DNA of 64,000 bases from Holtiella sp036655075 (GTDB lineage: Bacteria > Bacillota > Clostridia > Lachnospirales > Cellulosilyticaceae): positions 1 to 64,000 of the forward strand of contig NZ_JAVVQU010000003.1 of the NCBI RefSeq assembly GCF_036655075.1, given 5' to 3'. The notes below the pieces were generated by a model. It saw only the letters and a list, made by a program, of their open reading frames with translations. It made no database searches and was not told the DNA's origin. Both the position numbers and the translations under genes were made by a program. Below are positions 42,401-51,149 of this stretch, piece by piece (the stretch's first letter is position 1; every line of letters begins with the position of its first letter).

Positions 42401-45028
42401 ATGAATAAAAAAATACTGTTATTCGACGGTTTAAGTATTGCTAATAGAGCCTTTTATGGTATACCACTACTGACTAACAAAGAAGGTCACTATACCAATG
42501 CGGTTTATGGATTTATCAATATTATGCTCAGCATAATCGAAAAGGAAAAACCTGATTTAGTAGGTATTGCATTTGATGTGAGTGCACCTACTTTTAGACA
42601 TATTCAATGTGAAGATTATAAGGGTACACGAAAGGGAATGCCACAAGAGTTACGTGAGCAAATCCCTCTTTTAAAGACTGTACTACAGGCTATGAACATC
42701 CATATGATGGAGAAGGCTGGATTTGAGGCCGATGACCTGTTAGGGACATTGGCTAAAGCAGGTGAACGTGACGGATATCGAATGGTAGTAGTATCAGGAG
42801 ACCGTGACTTACTTCAAATTACAAGTGAAACCATTGAGCTTAAAATTCCTAAGACTAAACAACAAGGAACAGAAATTGAAAGCTACTATGCTAAAGATGT
42901 AGAAGCGAAATATGAGGTAACTCCAGAGGCATTTATTGATGTCAAAGGATTAATGGGAGATGCTTCTGATAATATTAAAGGTGTACCCGGAATAGGTGAA
43001 AAAACCGCCATCAAATTGGTTAAAACCTATGGGTCTATTGAAAATTTATATGAACATATTGAGGAGATTACTCAAAAAAAATTAAAAGAAAACTTAGTCA
43101 CTTATAAAGACCAAGCACTAGAAAGTAAAATGCTTGCAACCATTGTCTGTGATGTAGAACTTGAGTACACATGGGACGAGTTTAGCTTAGACCTTACCCT
43201 TTCAGAAGAAGCCGAAGAACTCTTTAAAAACTTAGAGTTTAAGAAACTTATTACAAAGCTTCCAAGAGCTTCTGCTAGTAAACCAGTAGAGCAAGTAGAA
43301 GTGCACGTTTTAAGTGGATTAGAAGTGGCTGCAGGTGCGGGTGAATGTGCTATAACTTATGCCTATGAAGAAGGTCAATTAGATTTAGGGTTAGCTTTTG
43401 ATGGAAAAGTGGGCTGCTTAAGCTTTGATTTAGAAGATCCCAATCAAGTAACAACTTTGAAAGCATTCTTTGAGCAAGAACAAGGCCTAAAGGTTATTCA
43501 TGACAGTAAGCAGCTTAGACATATTCTTTGTCCTTATCACATAGAGATAAAAGGACAGGTATTTGATACTTTTATTGCGGCTTATTTAATTGAACCAACC
43601 AATGAAACTTATGAAATTAGTGAAATAGCAGATCGTTTCTTAGGAATGCAAAATGTAGTAAGTACCGAAAGTCTTTTAGGCAAAGGCAAAAGTATGAAGG
43701 CATGGCTCAGCTTAGAAACTGAAGAACGTACACGCTTCCTAACAGAACGTGCCCATGTACTACAAGCGGCTTATCCAGTCCTAAAAAAAGAAATTGATGA
43801 CAACGAGATGCAAGAACTGTTCTATGGTATTGAGATGCCCCTTGTAAAAGTGTTGTTTGATATGGAAGTAGAAGGGGTTAAAGTTGATGTAGAGAAGTTG
43901 AAGGCTTATGGCAAAGAATTAGATGCATTGATTGAAACGGTAGCTGAAAAAGTTTACCAAGCCGCAGGAGAAACCTTTAATATCAATTCGCCTAAACAAC
44001 TGGGGGCCATTCTCTTTGAGAAGATGGATATTCCAGCTGTGAAGAAAACTAAGACAGGCTACTCTACAGCTGCAGAAGTTTTAGAAAAACTTAAGGATGG
44101 ATACCCTATTGTAGAAGATATTTTAGCCTATAGACAATATACTAAGCTCAAATCTACTTATGTAGAAGGACTCCTCGCAGTGATGACCAAAGCGCAAAAA
44201 ATTCACTCAAGCTTTAATCAAACGATTACAGCAACAGGACGTATTAGTTCAACAGAGCCAAACTTGCAGAACATCCCGATTAAACTCGAAATGGGTAAAC
44301 GTATTCGTGAGCTATTTATTCCTTCTTCGGATGAATATATCTTCCTAGATGCGGACTACTCACAAATTGAGTTACGTGTACTGGCTTCTTTAGCTGGAGA
44401 TGAAAAGTTGATTCATGCATTCAATGAAGGCATTGATATTCATACTTTAACGGCATCTGAAGTATTCCATGTTCCATTTGAAGAGGTATCACCACTGGAA
44501 AGAAGTAATGCGAAGGCCGTTAACTTTGGTATTGTTTATGGCATGGGTGCCTTTTCATTATCTGAAGACTTAAAGATTACACAAAAAGAAGCAGCGGCTT
44601 ATATCGAAGGTTACTTTGAGAAGTATCCAAAGATTAAAGACTACTTAGATAGTTGCGTATCCTATGCAAGAGATCATGGCTATGTTAAAACAATTTTTAA
44701 TCGTAAGCGTGAAATTCCAGAAATTAATTCTAAGAACTTTAACTTACGTGAGTTTGGAAAACGTAAAGCCATGAATACACCAATCCAAGGGGCAGCAGCT
44801 GATATCATTAAGCTTGCCATGGTAGATGTACATCAAGCTTTACAAGAAGAAGGATTACGCTCAAAAGTTGTTCTGACCGTACACGATGAGCTTTTACTTG
44901 AAGTGTATAAACCAGAACAAGCACAAGTAGCCAAACTACTGAAAGAGAAAATGGAGCAAGCCGTTGATTTAAAAGTGACCTTATCTGTTGATGTACACAG
45001 TGGGGAAAACTGGCTAGCTGCTAAATAG
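42401..45028 (+). CDS. polA: DNA polymerase I
   Basis: An 875-residue polymerase for Okazaki-fragment processing and repair. The 5' nuclease domain fills about 1-290 (KPDLVGIAFD, FEADDLLGTL, GDRDLLQ, GDASDNIKGVPGIGEKTA). The 3'-5' exonuclease-like middle lacks the DxE metal motif (AITYAYEEG in its place), so proofreading is probably absent, as in other Bacillus-type PolA. The polymerase domain has DADYSQIELRVLASLAGD, the O-helix RSNAKAVNFGIVYG and VHDELLLE. It begins the polA-coaE-transglycosylase-lipoprotein run. Confidence 0.97.
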   Translation: MNKKILLFDGLSIANRAFYGIPLLTNKEGHYTNAVYGFINIMLSIIEKEKPDLVGIAFDVSAPTFRHIQCEDYKGTRKGMPQELREQIPLLKTVLQAMNIHMMEKAGFEADDLLGTLAKAGERDGYRMVVVSGDRDLLQITSETIELKIPKTKQQGTEIESYYAKDVEAKYEVTPEAFIDVKGLMGDASDNIKGVPGIGEKTAIKLVKTYGSIENLYEHIEEITQKKLKENLVTYKDQALESKMLATIVCDVELEYTWDEFSLDLTLSEEAEELFKNLEFKKLITKLPRASASKPVEQVEVHVLSGLEVAAGAGECAITYAYEEGQLDLGLAFDGKVGCLSFDLEDPNQVTTLKAFFEQEQGLKVIHDSKQLRHILCPYHIEIKGQVFDTFIAAYLIEPTNETYEISEIADRFLGMQNVVSTESLLGKGKSMKAWLSLETEERTRFLTERAHVLQAAYPVLKKEIDDNEMQELFYGIEMPLVKVLFDMEVEGVKVDVEKLKAYGKELDALIETVAEKVYQAAGETFNINSPKQLGAILFEKMDIPAVKKTKTGYSTAAEVLEKLKDGYPIVEDILAYRQYTKLKSTYVEGLLAVMTKAQKIHSSFNQTITATGRISSTEPNLQNIPIKLEMGKRIRELFIPSSDEYIFLDADYSQIELRVLASLAGDEKLIHAFNEGIDIHTLTASEVFHVPFEEVSPLERSNAKAVNFGIVYGMGAFSLSEDLKITQKEAAAYIEGYFEKYPKIKDYLDSCVSYARDHGYVKTIFNRKREIPEINSKNFNLREFGKRKAMNTPIQGAAADIIKLAMVDVHQALQEEGLRSKVVLTVHDELLLEVYKPEQAQVAKLLKEKMEQAVDLKVTLSVDVHSGENWLAAK

Positions 45029-45037
45029 GAGAGTAAG

Positions 45038-45631
45038 ATGCAAACAATAGGAATTGTTGGAGGAATAGGAGCGGGAAAAAGCACAGTTGTCTCTTTACTC
45101 TGCGAGCTTAGGAAGTGCTTTGTCATTGGAGCAGATGAAATAGGACATAAAATTTTATTAAAAGATGATCTAGCTTATGACCAAGTGGTTAAGGTGTTTG
45201 GGCAAGACATCCTAGATGAAGAAGGCAATATTGTACGTCGTAAATTAGGCGCGATTGTTTTTAGTGATCGTACAAAGTTAGAACAGCTTAATCAAATTAC
45301 GCATCCTATTATTTTCCGGGAAATAAAATTATTAGTAGATAAGTGCAAGGCCCAAGGGGAATGGGACTTGGTCATTATTGATGCAGCACTTTTAATTGAA
45401 ATAGGGCTTATCCCATTGACCGATTATGTACTTGCTATTTATACAGATGAAAAAACACGTCTAGAAAGATTGATGAAACGTGATGGATTTACTAAAGAAC
45501 AAGTGTTAGAACGGATTAATAAACAGAAAAAATGGGAAGAATTAGAAAAAGTCTCTGACTTCGTCATTGATAACCGTTATACACGTCAACATACAAAAGA
45601 ACAAATGATAGAGATGTTAGATCAATTATAA
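45038..45631 (+). CDS. coaE: Dephospho-CoA kinase
   Basis: CoaE phosphorylates dephospho-CoA, the last step of CoA synthesis. The 197-residue protein has a P-loop GGIGAGKST (about 8-16) and the ITHPIIF region. It follows polA by nine bases, as in many Firmicutes. Confidence 0.95.
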   Translation: MQTIGIVGGIGAGKSTVVSLLCELRKCFVIGADEIGHKILLKDDLAYDQVVKVFGQDILDEEGNIVRRKLGAIVFSDRTKLEQLNQITHPIIFREIKLLVDKCKAQGEWDLVIIDAALLIEIGLIPLTDYVLAIYTDEKTRLERLMKRDGFTKEQVLERINKQKKWEELEKVSDFVIDNRYTRQHTKEQMIEMLDQL

Positions 45632-45643
45632 AGGGGTATTGAC

Positions 45644-46189
45644 GTGAAGGTAAGAAGATATTTAAAGGTATTAATATGTGGTTTATTGGTGATTTGCATA
45701 GGGGTTGCAACCCCTTTTGTACTTTTGCGTAGGCCCTATAGGGAATGGGTTGAAAGTTATAGTGAGACTTATGGCGTCGATTCACTTTTAGTATATGCTG
45801 TTATGAAAGCAGAAAGTGATTATGATCCTAAGGCACTGTCAAGAAGTGGTGCAAAGGGGCTTATGCAGATTATGAATAAAACAGGAAGTTGGGGCGCCAC
45901 AGAGTGTGAAATCCCAAATTATTCAAGTGATCAATTATTTGACCCAGAAATCAATATTCAGATTGGATGTTGGTATTTGGCAAAACTAATGAATCAATAT
46001 GAGGGAGATCAAAACTTAGCTTTAGCAGCCTACAATGCGGGCTCGGGCAATGTAGCCAAGTGGCGTGCAAATACCCTTTATAGCAAAGACGGGAGAGTAT
46101 TGCATACGATTCCTTTTAAAGAAACAGACAAATATGTTCAAAAAGTGAGTTTCTACTATACTCTATACCGATTGCTATATAGTCACTAA
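45644..46189 (+). CDS. Membrane-anchored lytic transglycosylase (SLT domain)
   Basis: A 181-residue peptidoglycan lytic transglycosylase. An N-terminal membrane helix (about 8-28) is followed by the SLT domain with catalytic Glu57 in VMKAESDYDPKALS, then AKGLMQIM and LALAAYNAGSGNVAKW. It starts at GTG 45644 and lies downstream of coaE as in Bacillus-type genomes. Confidence 0.93.
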   Translation: MKVRRYLKVLICGLLVICIGVATPFVLLRRPYREWVESYSETYGVDSLLVYAVMKAESDYDPKALSRSGAKGLMQIMNKTGSWGATECEIPNYSSDQLFDPEINIQIGCWYLAKLMNQYEGDQNLALAAYNAGSGNVAKWRANTLYSKDGRVLHTIPFKETDKYVQKVSFYYTLYRLLYSH

Positions 46190-46200
46190 GGAGGAAAAGA

Positions 46201-47811
46201 ATGATTCATAAGTTTGGTAAAGTACTTGCTATTTTTATGTGCATGGTGCTACTAGTAGGATGCTCAAGTTTTGGAAATGGTAAAAATCCAGATGTAGAGG
46301 AAGAAATTCCTACTCAAGAAGTGGTAGAAGAGAAGCCTACACCAGTAGCCTCAAAGTTGTTGACCATTGGTATGCAAAATCCTATAACCCTTCATCCTAT
46401 TTACAATATGGATAAGAGCATTCAACAAAATATGTACTTACTCTTTGATACACTTGTCAAAATCAATGAAGATGGAAGTATTAGTCCTAATGTAGCTCAA
46501 AACTTCGTCTATAGTGAAGCTGATAAATGTATGCGTATTGATTTAAGACAAGATGTGAAGTGGCATGATGGTACCGATTTAACAGCAGAGGATGTGGCTT
46601 ATACCTTAGAAGTCATTCAAAAAGCGAGCGAATCACCTTATAAGTTAAGTGGCCAAAATATTGCTAATATTCAAGTTGTTGATCGTTATACAGTCAAGAT
46701 TTATTATAGACAAGCTTTTAGTGGTGCGTATCAAACGCTCTTTTTCCCTGTTATTCCTAAACATATTTATACAGGAACACAGGCAGAACAAAAAGACTTA
46801 TTACCTATAGGTTCAGGACCTTATAAGTATGCAGAAAGTGTATCTCATAAAGAAATTACACTGGTTGCCAATGACAACTATTTTAAGGGTAAACCTCAGA
46901 TTGAAACAATTAAAGTCATGATTATTCCTGATGAGGAAAGTTTGTTATATGCTTTTGAACAAGGCTTGATAGATGTCATCTATACAGATGTTATGGACTG
47001 GGGGAAATATGCCAAAGATAAGTCCGCTAACATTTATGAGTTAGGAACCAGTTGCTATGAGTTTATGGGACTCAATCATAATAAGCCTATTTTCCAAAAT
47101 GCTAATATTAGGAGTGCGTTGGTGTATGCACTAGATAGGCAGAAGATGTCTGATGTGTATTATTTAGGACATTCTGTTGTGACAGATACATTAATTGCAC
47201 CACACTCCTATCTTTTTGACCCTACCATGCAAATTAAAAGTTATGACTTAGAAAAAGCTAAACTACTTTTAGTAGGAGAAGGCTATACTTATGATGAAGA
47301 AACTAAGCTTTTTGTCAAAAATAATATACCTTTAGGCTTTACCTTACTTGTTAATCAAGAAAATAAAGAACGTGTAAAAGTGGCAGAAAGTATTAAGAAA
47401 ATGTATCAAGAAGTAGGCATAGAAGTTACAGTAGAAAAGATGGATGCACTCACTTTTAAAGAGCGTATTTATAATAAACAATTTGAAGCCTTTTTAGGGG
47501 GATGGAAACTCTCCTATATACCAGATGTAACCTTTGCACTTCATTCTAGTCAAATAACGGCTGGAGATAACTTTGTAAGTTATAATAATCCTACGATGGA
47601 TAGTTATATTCAAGAAGCTTTTAGCGCCCATCCAGATAAAATTGTAGAGGCCTATAGTAAGTTACAGCAATATATAGCAGACCAAAATCCTTATATTAGT
47701 TTGTACTTCAAAAATGGTGCACTCATTACTAAGAAAAAAGTAGGTGGCAATATTCAACCTACTCCTCTCAATATGTATGCTAACATTGAAGAATGGGAAA
47801 TTGTAGACTAG
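46201..47811 (+). CDS. Peptide-binding lipoprotein of an ABC importer (OppA/DppA family)
   Basis: A 536-residue solute-binding protein of family 5. A lipoprotein signal ends LLVGC with Cys21. The family segments are VYSEADKCMRIDLRQDVKWHDGTDLT and SALVYALDRQKM in the matching places. It probably binds peptides outside the cell, but no permease or ATPase gene is adjacent. It starts behind AAGGAGGA 11 bases after the transglycosylase, so it is likely in the same transcript; a terminator overlaps its stop. Confidence 0.92.
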   Translation: MIHKFGKVLAIFMCMVLLVGCSSFGNGKNPDVEEEIPTQEVVEEKPTPVASKLLTIGMQNPITLHPIYNMDKSIQQNMYLLFDTLVKINEDGSISPNVAQNFVYSEADKCMRIDLRQDVKWHDGTDLTAEDVAYTLEVIQKASESPYKLSGQNIANIQVVDRYTVKIYYRQAFSGAYQTLFFPVIPKHIYTGTQAEQKDLLPIGSGPYKYAESVSHKEITLVANDNYFKGKPQIETIKVMIIPDEESLLYAFEQGLIDVIYTDVMDWGKYAKDKSANIYELGTSCYEFMGLNHNKPIFQNANIRSALVYALDRQKMSDVYYLGHSVVTDTLIAPHSYLFDPTMQIKSYDLEKAKLLLVGEGYTYDEETKLFVKNNIPLGFTLLVNQENKERVKVAESIKKMYQEVGIEVTVEKMDALTFKERIYNKQFEAFLGGWKLSYIPDVTFALHSSQITAGDNFVSYNNPTMDSYIQEAFSAHPDKIVEAYSKLQQYIADQNPYISLYFKNGALITKKKVGGNIQPTPLNMYANIEEWEIVD

Positions 47812-47833
47812 TTCAGATGAACTAGTCTTTTCT
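47805..47833 (+). terminator. Terminator overlapping the lipoprotein stop
   Basis: Arms AGACTAGTTC (47805-47814) and GAACTAGTCT (47819-47828), loop AGAT, then TTTCTT. Confidence 0.85.
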
Positions 47834-47849
47834 TATTTGTGCCTTTGTT

Positions 47850-47878
47850 TTGACTTTAATTTTTAAAAAGGATATAGT
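47850..47878 (+). promoter_or_regulatory. Promoter of the DUF4931 gene
   Basis: TTGACT (47850-47855), 17 bases, TATAGT (47873-47878). Confidence 0.75.
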
Positions 47879-47914
47879 AGAATAAAAGTTATGAAGAATT
47901 GAGGTGAATCATAG

Positions 47915-48829
47915 ATGATTTATAATGATGATGTGTTGAGTATAAGTAGCATTTTATCCGAAAATAGGCAAACGAGGCCCAATCATTTTCTCAAAGCCTC
48001 TTTGTGTCCTTTTTGCCTTGAACATGCTGATCAAATAGAAACGGTCCAAAAAGAAGCCATGACAAAAGAAGGGGATCATATCCGCATTGTAAAAAACAAG
48101 TATCCAGCATGTGATGAGAAGGGAATGGTATATGGCATACATGATGTCATTATTGAAACAGACGATCATCAAAAGAAGCCTTGGCAGTACGGCATAGGAC
48201 ACTGGGAAACATTACTTTGGGTCATGCAAGAAAGATGGTTGGATTTAGCAGCACATCCTAGAATTCATTTTATTCAAATTTTTAAAAATGAAGGTGAACG
48301 TGCAGGGGCGAGTATAAGCCATGCCCACTCTCAAATCATTGCATTAGAAGAAGTACCTTGTACAATAGAAACACACTATAAAAAAGTGGAAGACTATGGT
48401 CACAAACTAGAGAAATGTAGGCTATGTGAAGAGGTAGCAAGCGGCATTTGGCGTATTTTCACAGAAGAAGGCTGGGAAATCGCTGTACCAGAAGGCATGG
48501 CACTCCCTGATGAGACATGGATTATGCCACAAAAGCATATCAATCACATAGGTGAACTGACAAAACAAGATCGATTAGCCCTAGCTAAGCTTATACATAC
48601 TGTTTTAAACGTCTACCACAAGTGGTTGGGTGATATAAGCTACAATCTATGTATAATGGGTGGAAGGCCTAAGTCAGATACCCATTATCACTTTTTCGTT
48701 AAGCTATTGCCACGCACAGGCAACTTTGCAGGATTTGAACTGGCTACAGGCTGTACTATTAATATGGTCAGTGCAAAGACGCAAAGAGCTATGATGCACA
48801 AGATGATATTAGACTTAGAGGGGGAGTAA
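47915..48829 (+). CDS. DUF4931 protein, GalT-like HIT-fold
   Basis: A 304-residue protein with galactose-1-phosphate uridylyltransferase-like features: zinc pairs CPFC (31-34) and CRLC, the HIT-like SHAHSQIIAL (about 136-145), and a late HYHFFVKLLPR. True GalT has HPH in the active site; here the H-A-H pattern makes a nucleotide-transferase or hydrolase role more likely. Substrate unknown. It is followed directly by the FtsA-like remnant. Confidence 0.83.
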   Translation: MIYNDDVLSISSILSENRQTRPNHFLKASLCPFCLEHADQIETVQKEAMTKEGDHIRIVKNKYPACDEKGMVYGIHDVIIETDDHQKKPWQYGIGHWETLLWVMQERWLDLAAHPRIHFIQIFKNEGERAGASISHAHSQIIALEEVPCTIETHYKKVEDYGHKLEKCRLCEEVASGIWRIFTEEGWEIAVPEGMALPDETWIMPQKHINHIGELTKQDRLALAKLIHTVLNVYHKWLGDISYNLCIMGGRPKSDTHYHFFVKLLPRTGNFAGFELATGCTINMVSAKTQRAMMHKMILDLEGE

Positions 48830-49326
48830 AGTGAGATAAATGATCTAATATTTGGATTGGATATAGGAACGCGTACCGTTATTGGGACGTTAAGAACTTT
48901 TGAAGATAAAAAATGGCATGTGAAGCATCATCTTTGTATGCGCATGAAGGTGACCACATTCAAATGATTTTTACAAAGCAAGGTATGAAGGCACAAGCTA
49001 TCTTGAAAAGCTATATTCCATTCGAAGCGATGCGAAAGACCAAGAAGCCTTTATTGAAGAGTGAGATCAGAGCTTTTGATGCTATTGTCATTCAAGATAA
49101 AAAGGATGAAAACTTACAACCAGCTATACACCTATATGTTAACCAAGCATTGATCAAGATACCTTATAAAGAAGAAGGCTACTTATTTGTTAACATATTT
49201 GATTATATAGATTTTGACCTCAGTCAGCCTAAAGGAACGATCCAACTTCTGCTCAATGGAGAAAAGGCTGCGGTAACCGACCCTGTTCAATCTGGAGATA
49301 AAATAGAAATTTACTGGAAAAAATAA
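48830..49326 (+). pseudogene. Internally deleted FtsA-like cell-division/actin-fold gene
   Basis: Two frames carry the two ends of one protein. The first (48836 onward) reads LIFGLDIGTRTVIGTL, the phosphate-1 loop of the FtsA/MreB actin fold, and stops at about 48965. The second, open from ATG 48913, gives 137 residues ending IDFDLSQPKGTIQLLLNGEK and GDKIEIYWKK, which resemble the C-terminal beta domain of large clostridial FtsA-like proteins. The several hundred residues of actin core are missing and the first frame has no ATG, GTG or TTG start. A protein from 48913 could still be made but would be only the tail. Confidence 0.65.
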
Positions 49327-49339
49327 GGAGTGGTGAATA

Positions 49340-49609
49340 ATGAAAGGGATTATTACAGTAGTAGGAAAAGATCAAGTGGGTATTATTGGTAAAGTATGTA
49401 CACTACTTAGTGAAAATCAAATTAATATATTAGATATTTCACAAACCATTTTGCAAGGTTATTTCAATATGATGATGATTGTAGATTTAAGCCAGAGCGT
49501 TGTGGCATTTGACCAAGTTGTAGATGCCCTTGAGGTGCTTGGCAAAGCTATAGAGGTAGACATTCGTTTACAACATGAACATATTTTTGACTCTATGCAC
49601 CGTATTTAA
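49340..49609 (+). CDS. ACT domain protein (UPF0237)
   Basis: An 89-residue stand-alone ACT domain (ITVVGKDQVGIIGKVCTLLS; later MMMIVDLSQS). ACT domains bind amino acids and regulate partners. It is nearly always next to the UPF0210 gene, as here with 24 bases between them, so the pair probably acts together. It starts behind AAGGAG. Confidence 0.93.
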   Translation: MKGIITVVGKDQVGIIGKVCTLLSENQINILDISQTILQGYFNMMMIVDLSQSVVAFDQVVDALEVLGKAIEVDIRLQHEHIFDSMHRI

Positions 49610-49633
49610 ACGAGATGAGGAAGGAGAACGACG

Positions 49634-50992
49634 ATGATTTCAAAATGGGAAGTGTTAGAAACGAATAAAATGATACAAGAAGCAAATTTAGATATTCGTA
49701 CGATTACAATGGGAATTAGTTTGTTAGACTGCATCTCAGCGGATATGGACACGTTGTGTGAAAACATCTATAACAAAATTACAACTTGTGCTAAAGATTT
49801 AGTATCAACAGGTGAACAAATTTCTAAGAAGTATGGGATTCCGATTGTCAACAAACGTATTTCAGTCACCCCAATTGCGTTGATTGGTGGTGCAACAAAA
49901 GCGAATTCTTATGTGCCTATTGCAAAGGCTTTAGACCGTGCAGCAAAGGAAGTAGGTGTCAACTTTATTGGTGGATTTTCAGCACTTGTACAAAAAGGGA
50001 TGTCACCTTCAGATAGAGTCCTTATTGAGTCTATTCCAGAAGCGTTAAGCGTGACAGAACATGTATGTGCCTCTGTCAACGTAGGGTGTACTAAGTCAGG
50101 GATCAATATGGATGCAGTTAAGCGTATGGGTGAGATTATTAAGTTAACTGCAGAACACACAGCAGAGCGAGAAAGCATAGGCTGTGCTAAACTTGTAGTC
50201 TTTTGTAATGCTCCTGAAGATAATCCATTTATGGCAGGTGCTTTTCATGGCGTAGGTGAGCATGATAGGGTCATTAATGTAGGTGTAAGTGGACCAGGTG
50301 TTGTGAAAAAAGCTTTAGAGCAAGTAAGAGAAGCTGATTTCGAAACCATGTGTGAAACAATTAAACGTACAGCGTTTAAGATTACAAGGGTAGGACAAAT
50401 GGTGGCAGAAGAAGCAGCAGATAAGTTGGGCGTACCTTTTGGAATTATTGACTTATCTTTAGCACCTACACCAGCTGTTGGCGATAGTATTGGAGAAATC
50501 TTTGAAGAGATGGGACTTGAGATGGCAGGTGCTCCAGGTACAACAGCAGCATTAGCTATCTTAAATGATTGTGTAAAAAAGGGGGGTGTAATGGCCTCTT
50601 CTTATGTTGGTGGATTAAGTGGGGCTTTTATTCCAGTAAGTGAGGATCATGCCATGATTAAGGCTGCAGAAGTAGGGGCACTGACTTTAGAAAAGTTAGA
50701 AGCTATGACTTGTGTATGCTCTGTAGGGCTAGATATGGTAGCTATACCAGGAGACACTAGTGCAAGTACTATTGGTGGCATTATTGCAGATGAAATGGCA
50801 ATTGGGATGATCAATGCGAAGACAACTGCTGTACGTTTAATTCCTGTATGCGGAAAAAATGTTGGAGAAAGTGTAGAATTTGGTGGTCTTTTAGGAAGGG
50901 CACCAATTATGCCTGTAAATGGGTACACTTGTGAGCGCTTTATTGCAAGAGGTGGAAGAGTACCGGCGCCAATTCACAGTTTTAAAAATTAA
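49634..50992 (+). CDS. UPF0210/DUF711 (PFL family) protein
   Basis: A 452-residue protein of the DUF711 family, related in fold to pyruvate-formate-lyase-type enzymes but lacking a visible glycyl-radical motif. Recognisable segments: NKRISVTPIALIGGATKANS near residue 75 and AGAPGTTAALAILNDCVKKG near 300. Function unknown; conserved partner of the ACT protein upstream. Confidence 0.9.
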   Translation: MISKWEVLETNKMIQEANLDIRTITMGISLLDCISADMDTLCENIYNKITTCAKDLVSTGEQISKKYGIPIVNKRISVTPIALIGGATKANSYVPIAKALDRAAKEVGVNFIGGFSALVQKGMSPSDRVLIESIPEALSVTEHVCASVNVGCTKSGINMDAVKRMGEIIKLTAEHTAERESIGCAKLVVFCNAPEDNPFMAGAFHGVGEHDRVINVGVSGPGVVKKALEQVREADFETMCETIKRTAFKITRVGQMVAEEAADKLGVPFGIIDLSLAPTPAVGDSIGEIFEEMGLEMAGAPGTTAALAILNDCVKKGGVMASSYVGGLSGAFIPVSEDHAMIKAAEVGALTLEKLEAMTCVCSVGLDMVAIPGDTSASTIGGIIADEMAIGMINAKTTAVRLIPVCGKNVGESVEFGGLLGRAPIMPVNGYTCERFIARGGRVPAPIHSFKN

Positions 50993-51030
50993 AAGGCTTA
51001 TAAACTACCTTCTATGAAGATGAAAGTTGC

Positions 51031-51064
51031 ATTTTCTAGGCCTTATTTAATAAGCCTAGAAAAA
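51031..51064. repeat. Inverted repeat after the UPF0210 gene
   Basis: TTTTCTAGGCCTTATT pairs with AATAAGCCTAGAAAA with one bulged base. It is followed by AAATAAAG rather than a T-run, so it is a weak plus-strand terminator at best. Confidence 0.45.
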
Positions 51065-51149
51065 TAAAGTTTACATATGAATGGAAATAGATAGTTTTAG
51101 GAATAAATAAGTACAATAACAATAAAAACAGAAACAGGAGGGTTTTAAC

